In this document: positions 42,196-51,001 of the stretch, piece after piece
Position numbering within the stretch: position 1 is the first letter of the stretch
Layout: each line of letters starts with the position of its first letter
From: Halioglobus sp.
GTDB taxonomy: Bacteria > Pseudomonadota > Gammaproteobacteria > Pseudomonadales > Halieaceae
Assembly: GCA_002699145.1 (NCBI GenBank)
Contig: PABK01000013.1
Location: 1-64,000, forward strand
DNA: 64,000 nt
Direction: 5' to 3'
Program-made: the position numbers and the translations under genes
Notes under the pieces: model-generated
What the model saw: only the letters and a program-made list of their open reading frames with translations
What the model was told of the DNA's origin: nothing
Databases searched by the model: none

Positions 42196-44958
42196 ATGGA
42201 AAAAACCTTCCACCCCGCCGATATTGAATCCCGCTGGTACCAGGAATGGGAAACGCAGGGCTACTTTGCGCCGGCCGGGGGCGACAAGGCCTACAGCATC
42301 ATGATCCCGCCGCCCAACGTCACCGGCAGCCTGCATATGGGCCACGGTTTCCAGGAAGCGATCATGGACGCCCTGATCCGCTACCACCGCATGCTCGGCT
42401 ACAACACCCTGTGGCAGGTCGGCACGGACCACGCCGGCATCGCCACGCAGATGGTGGTGGAGCGACAACTGGAAGCCGAGGGGCTCAGCCGCCACGACCT
42501 CGGCCGCGAGCGCTTCGTGGACAAGGTCTGGGAGTGGAAGGAGCAGTCCGGGGGCACGATCACACAGCAGCTGCGCCGCCTGGGATCTTCCCTGGACTGG
42601 TCGCGGGAACGCTTCACCATGGACCCGGGCCTGAGCGCCGCGGTGCAGGAGGTGTTCATCCGCCTGTATCGCGAGGGCCTGATCTACCGCGGCCAGCGCC
42701 TGGTCAACTGGGACCCTGCCCTGCATACGGCGATCTCCGACCTGGAGGTGATTTCCGAGGAGGAGAAAGGTTTCCTGTGGCATTTCCGCTACCCGCTCGC
42801 GGGGGGGGAAGGATACGTCACCGTGGCCACCACGCGGCCGGAAACCATGCTCGGTGACACCGCCATCGCGGTGCACCCGGAAGATGAACGCTTCGCGCAC
42901 TACATAGGACGCCACGTCATGCTACCCCTGGCGGAGCGGGAAATACCCGTGATCGGTGATGAATACGTCGATCGCGAATTCGGCAGCGGCGTGGTGAAAA
43001 TCACCCCGGCACACGACTTCAACGACTACGAGGTCGGTCGCCGGCACGGCCTGGCGATGATCAACATCTTCGACGATGACGCACAGATCAGCGATGCCGC
43101 GCCGCAGGCCTACCGCGGCCTGGACCGCTTCGAGGCGAGGAAGCGGGTGGTCGCAGACATGGAGGCCCTGGGCCTGCTGGAAAAGGTCGAGGACCACAGC
43201 CTGAAGGTGCCACGCGGCGATCGCTCGGGCGTGGTGATCGAGCCCTACCTGACCGACCAGTGGTACGTCGACGCGCGCAAACTGGCCGGGCCTGCCATCG
43301 CCGCGGTGGAGAACGGCGACATTAGCTTCGTGCCCCGGCAGTGGGAGAACACCTACTTCGCCTGGATGCGCGATATACAGGACTGGTGCATCAGCCGCCA
43401 GCTCTGGTGGGGGCACCGCATCCCCGCCTGGTACGACGAGGCCGGCAATATCTACGTGGGTGCCGACGAGGCGAGCGTGCGCGCCGAGCACGCTATCGAC
43501 GCCGCTACCGAATTGCGCCAGGACGAGGATGTCCTCGACACCTGGTTTTCTTCCGCCCTGTGGACATTCTCCACACTTGGCTGGCCACAGGAGACGCCCG
43601 AACTGAAGACCTTTCACCCCAGCTCGGTGCTGGTCACCGGCTTCGACATCATCTTTTTCTGGGTTGCGCGCATGATCATGATGACCCTGCACCTGCGCGA
43701 CGAGGTGCCTTTCCACACCGTGTACGTACACGGCCTGGTGCGCGACGCCGAAGGGCAGAAGATGTCCAAGTCCAAGGGCAACGTGCTGGACCCCATCGAC
43801 CTGATCGACGGTATCGACCTGGAGACCCTCGTACAGAAACGCACCGCGGGCATGATGCAGCCGCAGCTGGCGAAAAAAATCGACAAGGCAACGCGCCGCC
43901 AGTTCCCGGAGGGCATCGCCTCCTACGGGACCGACGCCCTGCGTTTTACCTACTACTCGCTGGCCTCAACCGGGCGCGATATCAAGTTCGACATCGGCCG
44001 CATCGAGGGCTACCGCAATTTCTGCAACAAGATCTGGAATGCGGCGCGCTATGTGCTGATGAACTGCCAGGACCAGGATTGCGGCGCCGGTGGCGAGGTA
44101 ACACTGGGCCTGGCCGACCGCTGGATCATCGGCCGGCTGGACGCCACGTCGATCGAGGTGGCGCGACACATTCAGGACTACCGCTTCGACCTCGCCTCGC
44201 AGGCGCTGTACGAATTCATATGGAACGAGTACTGCGACTGGTACCTGGAGCTGTCCAAACCCGTGCTGTGGGACGAAGCCGCCGGCGACGCGGAAAAACG
44301 CGGTACGCGCCGCACCCTGGTGCAGGTATTGGAAGCCTGGTTGCGCATGTTGCACCCGCTGATGCCCTTTATCACCGAGGAGATATGGCAGAGCGTGGCG
44401 CCGCTGGCCGGGGTATCCGGCGCGACCATCATGTTGCAGCCCTGGCCCCTCGCCGACGGCGAGCGCCACGACCCGGACGCGGCGCAGGCGATCGACTGGT
44501 TGCAGTCGGTCATCGTCGGCATCCGCACAATCCGCGCCGAGATGAATATCCCTCCGAGCAGGGAGATCGATGTACTGCTGCGCGGGGGTGATGAGCAGGA
44601 CGAAAAAAGACTGGCGGAAAATTCGCAATACCTGAAAAAGCTGACTAAACTTGCTCGCGTAAGCTGGTTATCGGAAGGAAACGAGACACCCGCGGCGGCC
44701 ACGGCCCTGGCAGGCGATCTCGAAATTCTGGTGCCGATGGCAGGGCTTATCGATAAAGACGCCGAGATCGCGAGGCTCGAAAAGGAAATCGGCAAGTTGC
44801 GGTCTGACTTGTCGCGTATCCAGGGCAAACTCGAGAACGCCAGCTTTGTCGACCGCGCCCCGCCGGAAGTAGTGGCCAAGGAACGAGAAAAACGACAGTC
44901 GCAGGAACAGGCCCTGAGCACCCTGCAGGAACAACTGGCCCGCATCAGAACAATCTGA
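42196..44958 (+). CDS. valS: Valyl-tRNA synthetase
   Basis: A 920-residue class I synthetase. The HIGH motif appears as HMGH at 47-50 ([14 protein letters not shown]), the CP1 editing domain occupies roughly 200-400 ([17 protein letters not shown]), and KMSKS is near 522 ([14 protein letters not shown]). An anticodon-binding helical domain and a C-terminal coiled coil (about 845-920; [15 protein letters not shown]) follow. All hallmark blocks are intact. It has its own promoter in the holC-valS gap. Confidence 0.98.
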   Translation: MEKTFHPADIESRWYQEWETQGYFAPAGGDKAYSIMIPPPNVTGSLHMGHGFQEAIMDALIRYHRMLGYNTLWQVGTDHAGIATQMVVERQLEAEGLSRHDLGRERFVDKVWEWKEQSGGTITQQLRRLGSSLDWSRERFTMDPGLSAAVQEVFIRLYREGLIYRGQRLVNWDPALHTAISDLEVISEEEKGFLWHFRYPLAGGEGYVTVATTRPETMLGDTAIAVHPEDERFAHYIGRHVMLPLAEREIPVIGDEYVDREFGSGVVKITPAHDFNDYEVGRRHGLAMINIFDDDAQISDAAPQAYRGLDRFEARKRVVADMEALGLLEKVEDHSLKVPRGDRSGVVIEPYLTDQWYVDARKLAGPAIAAVENGDISFVPRQWENTYFAWMRDIQDWCISRQLWWGHRIPAWYDEAGNIYVGADEASVRAEHAIDAATELRQDEDVLDTWFSSALWTFSTLGWPQETPELKTFHPSSVLVTGFDIIFFWVARMIMMTLHLRDEVPFHTVYVHGLVRDAEGQKMSKSKGNVLDPIDLIDGIDLETLVQKRTAGMMQPQLAKKIDKATRRQFPEGIASYGTDALRFTYYSLASTGRDIKFDIGRIEGYRNFCNKIWNAARYVLMNCQDQDCGAGGEVTLGLADRWIIGRLDATSIEVARHIQDYRFDLASQALYEFIWNEYCDWYLELSKPVLWDEAAGDAEKRGTRRTLVQVLEAWLRMLHPLMPFITEEIWQSVAPLAGVSGATIMLQPWPLADGERHDPDAAQAIDWLQSVIVGIRTIRAEMNIPPSREIDVLLRGGDEQDEKRLAENSQYLKKLTKLARVSWLSEGNETPAAATALAGDLEILVPMAGLIDKDAEIARLEKEIGKLRSDLSRIQGKLENASFVDRAPPEVVAKEREKRQSQEQALSTLQEQLARIRTI

Positions 44959-45048
44959 ATACCACGCTTTTACAGTACCCTGTAACCCGTTCGCCCACTC
45001 GCAGGGGCGTAACTAATAAAAGCAATACGCTAGACCGAGGATAGTGGT

Positions 45049-45261
45049 ATGAATGATCGTGTAAGCGGCACGGTGAAGTGGTTCAATAATGCCAAAGGAT
45101 TTGGCTTCATTACCCGGCAGGAAGGCGACGACGATGTTTTTGTTCACTTCCGCTCCATTCAGGGTGACGGTTATCGCACGCTGAACGAAGGACAGGCCGT
45201 TGAATTCAAATTGATCGAAGGCCCCAAGGGCCTGCAGGCGGAAGACGTTCTCAAGTTGTAG
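45049..45261 (+). CDS. Cold-shock protein (CspA family)
   Basis: A 70-residue single cold-shock domain with RNP1 (KGFGFIT) and RNP2 (VFVHFRSI). It has the longer [16 protein letters not shown] form found in Pseudomonas CapB/CspD relatives. It binds single-stranded RNA/DNA as a chaperone. GAGGATAG precedes the ATG. It stands 90 bases after valS. Confidence 0.93.
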   Translation: MNDRVSGTVKWFNNAKGFGFITRQEGDDDVFVHFRSIQGDGYRTLNEGQAVEFKLIEGPKGLQAEDVLKL

Positions 45262-45292
45262 TTAACGTTTTGGTTAGCTGACGTCGCGACGC

Positions 45293-45324
45293 GCCGGCCG
45301 ACCTCATCCAGGTCAGCCGGCAGC
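45293..45324 (+). terminator. Possible terminator hairpin after the cold-shock gene
   Basis: GCCGGC-C-GACCT (45293-45304) pairs with AGGTC-A-GCCGGC (45310-45321), with a five-base loop and one A/C mismatch. There is no T tract, so if it terminates, it needs help from Rho. The rest of 45262-45483 holds only a -10-like TAGAAT at 45424-45429. Confidence 0.35.
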
Positions 45325-45483
45325 TTCCAGCCACTCGCCCTCCTTTCACCGGCGTCCGCCGGAGGCACGGCCAGTTGTCGCAAGCTTCAATGGCAACGAC
45401 ATTTACGCCCTGCGCACAGGTGTTAGAATGCCCCGCGTCCATACCCCGGTCGCCCGAGGCGGCCCTGCAACTAGAGGAAAACA

Positions 45484-45918
45484 ATGAACCAACCGCGCAA
45501 ACTCGTCATCAGCCTCGCCATCGCCCTGGTCGCCGCCACCCTGACGTCCGTTATCCTGACAGGTTCTGCTTTCAACCTTGTTCTGCTTCTCGCTTTCGCG
45601 ATCACCGCCTGCAGTTGCGCACTACTGGGCGGCGCGACAAACGCGTTGCCACAGGTCCCCGCACAGGAGGCAGAGGGTGACAGACGCCCGCAGCCGGCCC
45701 CGCTCGAGGGCGACCGTGAACACGGCAAGGTAAAGTGGTTCAACGTATCCAAGGGCTTTGGCTTCATCATCCGGGAAAACGGCGAGGAGATTTTCGTCCA
45801 CTTCCGTTCGATACGCGGCAGCGGCCGCAGGTCGTTGCGCGACGGGCAGACCGTCAGTTTCGTGGTGGCGGACAGCGACAAGGGCCCTCAGGCCGAGGAT
45901 GTCGTCGCCGGAGAGTGA
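45484..45918 (+). CDS. Membrane-anchored cold-shock-domain protein
   Basis: A 144-residue protein. Residues about 8-50 form two closely spaced hydrophobic segments (LVISLAIALVAATLTSVIL, then FNLVLLLAFAITACSCALLGG), a Glu/Pro-rich linker follows, then a full cold-shock domain with KWFNVSKGFGFIIREN and IFVHFRSIRGSGRRSLRDGQ. The RNP motifs are intact. It has a good AGAGGAAAACA ribosome site. The cold-shock domain is close to that of the protein encoded 220 bases upstream, so a duplication with gain of a membrane anchor is likely. Membrane tethering of mRNA is inference. Confidence 0.85.
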   Translation: MNQPRKLVISLAIALVAATLTSVILTGSAFNLVLLLAFAITACSCALLGGATNALPQVPAQEAEGDRRPQPAPLEGDREHGKVKWFNVSKGFGFIIRENGEEIFVHFRSIRGSGRRSLRDGQTVSFVVADSDKGPQAEDVVAGE

Positions 45919-45924
45919 CCCCGA

Positions 45925-46575
45925 CTAGCCCTGGAGCTGCTCGAGCTGGTTGCGCCAGAAGGTATTGATCATGCGCGAGCCCTCGGCCAGCACGGCCTCG
46001 GTGTCCAGGGTCTCGTCTTCCATCGCCATTTCGACGATGGCGTAACCCACATCCACGGACAGCCGCGCCTGGCAGCGCAGCTGCTCGGTCACCTCGATGG
46101 ACACCAGGTCCGCGGCGACCTGCGCAAACTGCCCGGCGACCAGGCGATGCGATGCCAGGCGAACTTCCTGCAACGGGGCGACCGCACGCAACGCCTGCAC
46201 CACTTCCAGGCCGCCGGGCTGGTCGCGCGTCACCTGTAAGGTCTTGCGCAACAGCTCATCGACGTTGTCCAGCAGGGATTCCAGGCCGCCCTCGTCAAGG
46301 TTGTCCTCGAACCACTGCTGGAAAACGGCGTTCTGGCGATCCATGAGACCGGCGCCGAGGGCGTTGAGCACCGCGTACTTATTGGGAAAATAGCGATACA
46401 GCGCCGGCACCGTAATACCCGCGCGCTCGGCGACCAGGTTGGTCGAGATGCGCTCGATTCCCACTTCCACGAGCAGTTCCGCGGCGGCGTTGAGTATGGC
46501 CTCGTAGGTACGTTTGGCGCGCTCCTGGCGCGGCTTGTTCTTTTCCAGCAGTTCGACCTGTCGCCGTGCGGTCAC
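45925..46575 (-). CDS. TetR-family transcriptional regulator
   Basis: A 216-residue regulator with the N-terminal helix-turn-helix TYEAILNAAAELLVEVGIE, then TNLVAERAGITVPALYRYFPNK, and an all-helical ligand domain. The GTG start at 46575 has AGGAA upstream. It is convergent with the membrane cold-shock gene (6-base gap) and divergent from the DUF3604 gene by 175 bases; that gene is the most likely target. Confidence 0.9.
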   Translation of the reverse strand: MTARRQVELLEKNKPRQERAKRTYEAILNAAAELLVEVGIERISTNLVAERAGITVPALYRYFPNKYAVLNALGAGLMDRQNAVFQQWFEDNLDEGGLESLLDNVDELLRKTLQVTRDQPGGLEVVQALRAVAPLQEVRLASHRLVAGQFAQVAADLVSIEVTEQLRCQARLSVDVGYAIVEMAMEDETLDTEAVLAEGSRMINTFWRNQLEQLQG

Positions 46576-46750
46576 TTTTTCACTTCCTTTTTATGAGCCG
46601 ACCGATATCAGGTATGGGCCCGTTATTTAATCCTAACTTAGCCACTGCGCCAGCGCCAGTAACCCCCCGGGGGCGCCCGCCCACTGGCGCGGCAACGCAG
46701 GCAATGACACAATGTGCCTTTTCGGCGGGCCCGAAGCGGAGACAGGCGCG

Positions 46751-48793
46751 ATGAAGCATCCCGAAATCAGCCGCATTGTCGCTGCCGGGCTGGCCTGCCT
46801 GCTGGCGCTGGCGACAGCCTTCCCGCTACAGGCCTTCGAACGCACCGAACAGCGCGAGCCCTGCACCGAGTACACGCCCGAGCGGCGTCCCATGTTCGGC
46901 GACCTGCACGTGCATACCAGCTACTCCTTCGACAGCTACGTTTCCAGCCAGCGCAACGATCCAGACGCCGCCTATCGCTACGCCAAGGGCGAGCCCATCG
47001 TGCTCTCCGACGCCGACGCCAAGCAGTCCATTACCGCGCAGATCCAGCGCCCGCTGGATTTTACCGCGGTCACGGATCACGCGGAGTTTCTCGGCCCCAT
47101 AGACCTGTGTACGCAGGACGCCTCGAAACTGGCCTACTGGTTCCCCGCCTGCATCGCCACGCGCAATGAAAATTTCTATGTGCAACTGCTGGCGGCCAAC
47201 TACTGGGTATCCCTGGGCGTGCTGGACAGCTCGGACCAGAAAGCCGAATCCTTCGTCTGCCGCCTGGGCGATTGCGACGCTGCGCACCGCGCGGCCTGGC
47301 GCCGTATCCAGGCCGCGGCCGAACGCCACTACGACCGCAGCGGCGACTGCTCTTTCACCACGTTTGTGGGCTACGAATACACCGACGCCCCGGACTACGC
47401 CAACCTGCACCGCAACGTGATCTTCCGCAACGACAAGGTGACGGACAGCGCCATCTCGACCTACGATACCGGCTCCAGGAACTATCCCGCCCTGTGGAAC
47501 ATGCTGCGCGAACAGTGCATAGACGGCATCCCCGGCTGTGATGTGATGTCCATCCCCCACAACTCCAACCTGAGCAAGGGCCTGATGTTCCCCGACCCGC
47601 GCAACGCGCGGGAAGCCACCGACCGCCTGTTCTTCGAGCCGCTGGTGGAACTGGTGCAGCACAAGGCGTCCAGCGAGTGCCGTTTCGACCGCCTTGCCGG
47701 CCGCGGCGTGGCTACGGAGGACGAGTTGTGCGATTTCGAACAGGTCGTCGCCGACAATCTGTCCATGCTGGGAACCGTGTTCGGCGAGGTGCAAACCGAG
47801 GACGCGCGGCCGGTGGGCGTGGATGAATACGGGCGCCGCAACATGCTGCGCAACACGCTAAAGGACGGCCTGGCCCTGGGCGCGCGCACCGGCACGAACC
47901 CCTTTACCATGGGATTCATCGGCAGCACGGACACGCACAGCGCCACCCCGGGGGGCGCCGAGGAGAACAATTACGTCGGCCACCTCGGCCGCCGCGACGC
48001 GGGCTACCGCAATGTACAGGACCACTTTTTCGACAACCCGGGCGGGCTGGCGGTAGTCTGGGCGGAGGAAAATGCCCGCGACAGCATCTTCGCGGCCATG
48101 CGGCGCAAGGAGACCTACGCGACCAGCGGGACACGCCCGGTGGTGCGCTTTTTCGCCGGCCGCGACTACACGCACGAGCTGTGCGCGGATCCACAGGGTA
48201 TCCGCAAGGCCTACGCGGGCGGCGTCCCAATGGGCGGCCAGTTGGCGGCCCCGCTCACCTCCCCCACCTTCCTGGTCAGCGCCAGCAAGGACCCGGGCAG
48301 CCCCGGCAATCCCGGCAATGACCTGCAGCGCATACAGGTGGTGAAGGGCTGGCTGGACGCCGCTGGCGACACCCACGAAGAGGTCTTCGACGTGGCGGGC
48401 AGCCCGGACAACAACGCCGGCGTGGACCCCCGGACCTGCGCCCCCACCGGCCGCGGCCACGCCCAGTTGTGCACCGTGTGGCGCGATCCCCGGTACCGTC
48501 CCGAGCAGGCCGCATTCTACTACGTGCGGGTACTCGAAAATCCGTCATGTCGCTGGACTACCCTGCAGTGTCAGGCCGCCGGCGTAAATCCGTTTGACAG
48601 CGACTGCGCGGCCCAGGCCGCGGCCAGAAACGCCGAGATGGAAGAGCAGGGAGCGGTCGGCGACGTCTACGGTCGCTGCTGCCTGGATCCTGCGCAACAA
48701 GCTTTTTATTCCCCGATCCTGCAGGAGAGGGCCTGGACTTCCCCGATATGGGTCAATCCAACACTGGCAGAAGGAGAGCCGGATGAGCAGTAA
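46751..48793 (+). CDS. DUF3604 secreted protein (PHP-like fold)
   Basis: A 680-residue secreted protein with a signal peptide ending about PLQA. The DUF3604 signatures are clear: PMFGDLHVHTSYSFDS near the N-terminus (the HxH of a PHP-type metal site), TAVTDHAEFLG, DVMSIPHNSNLS, FIGSTDTHSATPGG, and AVWAEENARDSIFAAMRRKETYATSGTRP. The family is common in marine Gammaproteobacteria and is likely a metal-dependent phosphoesterase or amidohydrolase-like enzyme with unknown substrate. Multiple Cys pairs suggest disulfides. GGAG sits 9 bases before the ATG. Its last 11 bases overlap the methyltransferase gene. Confidence 0.87.
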   Translation: MKHPEISRIVAAGLACLLALATAFPLQAFERTEQREPCTEYTPERRPMFGDLHVHTSYSFDSYVSSQRNDPDAAYRYAKGEPIVLSDADAKQSITAQIQRPLDFTAVTDHAEFLGPIDLCTQDASKLAYWFPACIATRNENFYVQLLAANYWVSLGVLDSSDQKAESFVCRLGDCDAAHRAAWRRIQAAAERHYDRSGDCSFTTFVGYEYTDAPDYANLHRNVIFRNDKVTDSAISTYDTGSRNYPALWNMLREQCIDGIPGCDVMSIPHNSNLSKGLMFPDPRNAREATDRLFFEPLVELVQHKASSECRFDRLAGRGVATEDELCDFEQVVADNLSMLGTVFGEVQTEDARPVGVDEYGRRNMLRNTLKDGLALGARTGTNPFTMGFIGSTDTHSATPGGAEENNYVGHLGRRDAGYRNVQDHFFDNPGGLAVVWAEENARDSIFAAMRRKETYATSGTRPVVRFFAGRDYTHELCADPQGIRKAYAGGVPMGGQLAAPLTSPTFLVSASKDPGSPGNPGNDLQRIQVVKGWLDAAGDTHEEVFDVAGSPDNNAGVDPRTCAPTGRGHAQLCTVWRDPRYRPEQAAFYYVRVLENPSCRWTTLQCQAAGVNPFDSDCAAQAAARNAEMEEQGAVGDVYGRCCLDPAQQAFYSPILQERAWTSPIWVNPTLAEGEPDEQ

Positions 48794-49430
48794 GAAAAAA
48801 GGCAAGGGCAAGAAGAAGGCGCCGACGACCGGCCACCGCTTCAGGGGCATCACCATACCGACCGCATCCCACCCTGCCATTCGCAAGGTAAAACGCCAGG
48901 GCGTGGAACCTTCGATCCACGGCAACAAACTGTGGAAATCGAGCTGCCTGCTCATCGATTACCTGCACCGCAACCCGCCGGAGCACAGCCGCAAGGTCAT
49001 GGACGTGGGCTGCGGCTGGGGTATCTCCGGCATCTGGTGCGCGAACAAGCTGGGTTCGCAGGTGACTTCCGTCGACGCCGACCCCGACGTTTTCCCCTTT
49101 CTCGATGCCACGGCAGACATCAACGGCGTGGAGACCGAGCACATGGTGTCGCGGTTTGAAAAGCTCTCGGTAAAAAAGCTGTCCGGCTACGACATGCTGA
49201 TCGCGGCGGATATCTGCTTCTGGGACGAACTGGTGAGCCCGGTCGCCAACATGGTGAACCGCGCGGTCAAGGCGGGCGTCAAGCAGATTCTCATCGCCGA
49301 CCCCGAGCGTGCGCCGTTCTTCGACATGGCCGAACGCTGCGTGGACAAGCACTGTGCCGAAATCATCGACTGGGAAACCAGCGGCCCGATCAAGGCCAGC
49401 GGCGCCATCCTGGTGGTGGAAAACGCCTGA
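48783..49430 (+). CDS. SAM-dependent methyltransferase, lysine-methyltransferase-like
   Basis: A 215-residue class I methyltransferase. The SAM motif I is VMDVGCGWGISGIWCANKLG, with an acidic motif II (TSVDADPDVFPFL). DMLIAADICFWDEL replaces motif IV and resembles the ETFBKMT/METTL20-like (PF10294) group. The N-terminus is a short Lys/Gly-rich tail (SSKKKGKGKKK). GGAGAG precedes the ATG inside the end of the DUF3604 gene, so translation is coupled. The substrate may be a protein; unproven. Confidence 0.82.
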   Translation: MSSKKKGKGKKKAPTTGHRFRGITIPTASHPAIRKVKRQGVEPSIHGNKLWKSSCLLIDYLHRNPPEHSRKVMDVGCGWGISGIWCANKLGSQVTSVDADPDVFPFLDATADINGVETEHMVSRFEKLSVKKLSGYDMLIAADICFWDELVSPVANMVNRAVKAGVKQILIADPERAPFFDMAERCVDKHCAEIIDWETSGPIKASGAILVVENA

Positions 49431-49434
49431 GCGC

Positions 49435-50754
49435 TCAACGCAGCAGCCGGTACTCGCGCAGCAGGCCCGTGCTGTCCTGCGCCGCGCCGCCGCGCCAGCG
49501 TGGGCGGAAACGCACCTCGCGCAGCGCGCGCACCACGCGCATACCCGCGTTTTCCTGGTCCGGCGCCAAGGCCACCGTGGCGATATTGCGCGCGCGTCCG
49601 CGCCGGTCGACATCGTAGCTGAGTGTCACCGCTGGCGCCGCGTCCGCGGCGTCCAGCGGCTGCTCGGGCAGGCCGTTGAACACACCGCTGGCCGGCAGTT
49701 CCACGGGCGCGCCCAGCCAGCGGTCGAGGGTATCGCGGCGACCGTTTTCCCGCAGCAGGCGCTCCACGGCCTGGTAGTGAGGCGCGGCGCTGTGCCACTT
49801 GTCGTGCCACTGGTGCCAGTCGCCCAGCGCCAGGTGCAGGGCCGCCAGTTGCTCCACGTCCTCCGCGACGGGCCAGCCCGCGATCAGCCCCTGCAGCAGG
49901 TCCACGCCCTGGGCATAGGCCACGCTGCGCAAATTCTGTACCCGGCGCTGTACGAAATCCTGTTGCGCCGGGTCCTGCCGGCTGCCCGGGGCCGCGAAGG
50001 CCGTCGCCTGGAACGGGTCGCGCTCCACCAGCGGCACCATGTCCTGCACGAGGTAGAGGTTGTTCAACTGGCTCAGGGCGAGACGCGCGCGAGCCTGCGC
50101 CGGCAAACCCGCGCTGGCGGTAGCGTTGTCGAGCATTTGTCCATTCAGCTGCACCAGGTCCAGCAGACGCCGCTCGGGGCGGGTGGGCAGCCCCAGGCGC
50201 AGCGCCTCGCGCTGCCAGCGCAGGTAGCCCAGCGCGGCGCGCAGGCGAACCTCGGTCAGCGGTGGCCGACCGCCCCCGAACAGGCGAAAGTAGTAGTCGT
50301 AGCGCTCATCCAGCGCCGCGAAGTGGCCGCGCTCCCGGTAGATGTCGAGCTCGGCGCGCACCAGCGGCGCCTGCCGTTCACTGTACAGGCCCTCGTTGAT
50401 GCGCACGACGTGCAGCGCGCGCCGGTAGAGGCGCAGCGCCTCCTCGCTGTCGCCGCGCCCGCGGTAGTGCGCGGCCAGCTCCGCCAGTACTTCCGCGAGG
50501 TCGCCGCTGTAGGGTCCCCCGCCCTCTTCCAGCTCCAGCAGGCGCGCCTCCACGGGTGCCGCATCCCCCGCCGCCTGTACCGGACCGGCCAGCGGCGGCG
50601 GGCTGTCCGAGACCGTGTCGCCGGCGCGCAGGATGTACTGGCCGTAGGGGTAACCGGCGCCCCAGGACGGGGCAATCCAGAGTATGGCAAGCAACGCGCA
50701 AGTGCCGAGACGGCGCGAACAGCGCGCCCTGTGGACAGTCCAGCTATTCAGCAC
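49435..50754 (-). CDS. TPR-containing secreted protein with TonB-C-like end
   Basis: A protein of about 439 residues with an N-terminal signal or anchor (LGTCALLAILWIAPSWGA). TPR-like helical pairs follow (GDLAEVLAELAAHYRGRGDSEEALRLYRRAL), as does a central helical part. The C-terminal 90 residues (VTLSYDVDRRGRARNI, then VRALREVRFRPRW) resemble the TonB C-terminal fold found fused to TPR proteins. The start is uncertain: the GTG at 50754 puts the signal peptide near the N-terminus but has no clear Shine-Dalgarno; the GTG at 50859 is further upstream. Function unknown. Confidence 0.7.
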   Translation of the reverse strand: MLNSWTVHRARCSRRLGTCALLAILWIAPSWGAGYPYGQYILRAGDTVSDSPPPLAGPVQAAGDAAPVEARLLELEEGGGPYSGDLAEVLAELAAHYRGRGDSEEALRLYRRALHVVRINEGLYSERQAPLVRAELDIYRERGHFAALDERYDYYFRLFGGGRPPLTEVRLRAALGYLRWQREALRLGLPTRPERRLLDLVQLNGQMLDNATASAGLPAQARARLALSQLNNLYLVQDMVPLVERDPFQATAFAAPGSRQDPAQQDFVQRRVQNLRSVAYAQGVDLLQGLIAGWPVAEDVEQLAALHLALGDWHQWHDKWHSAAPHYQAVERLLRENGRRDTLDRWLGAPVELPASGVFNGLPEQPLDAADAAPAVTLSYDVDRRGRARNIATVALAPDQENAGMRVVRALREVRFRPRWRGGAAQDSTGLLREYRLLR

Positions 50755-50810
50755 TTTGCACAATTTTTGAGCACTTTTACCACCTCGGCTGGTCTGGCCA
50801 GGGGGAACAA

Positions 50811-50819
50811 TGGTATAAA
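50811..50819 (+). promoter_or_regulatory. Extended -10 promoter upstream of the WS/DGAT gene
   Basis: TG-G-TATAAA (50811-50819) is an extended -10 element. It would start transcripts near 50826, about 175 bases before the acyltransferase ATG and about 27 before a small open frame at 50853. Confidence 0.35.
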
Positions 50820-50852
50820 CGCGCCCCGTCGCAGGGCCGCGACCATTCCAAC

Positions 50853-50966
50853 ATGCCACGCCTGGACCTCTCCGGCAATACGCCAGGGAACAGGTTCGCG
50901 ACGCGCTCCGTGGCTGTCAAGGGCGACCCGGCGCGGGCCAAAACGACGGAGTTGGACTACCTTTAA
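50853..50966 (+). CDS. Possible small protein (37 aa) in the WS/DGAT leader
   Basis: ATG at 50853 to TAA at 50964-50966 encodes 37 residues, MPRLDLSGNTPGNRF through TTELDYL. It lies wholly between the proposed promoter and the acyltransferase gene and has no overlapping convincing gene. It lacks a Shine-Dalgarno sequence. In GC-rich DNA such frames arise by chance, so this is a low-confidence call; a leader peptide or a real small protein are both possible. Confidence 0.25.
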   Translation: MPRLDLSGNTPGNRFATRSVAVKGDPARAKTTELDYL

Positions 50967-51001
50967 ACCATGGGCACGCCCCCGGAGGGCGAAGTAACAG
51001 C

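Noticed and set aside
44970-44985. TTACAG-TACC-CTGTAA stem after valS as a terminator
   Set aside because: Only six base pairs, AT-rich, and followed by CCCG rather than T; unlikely to terminate.
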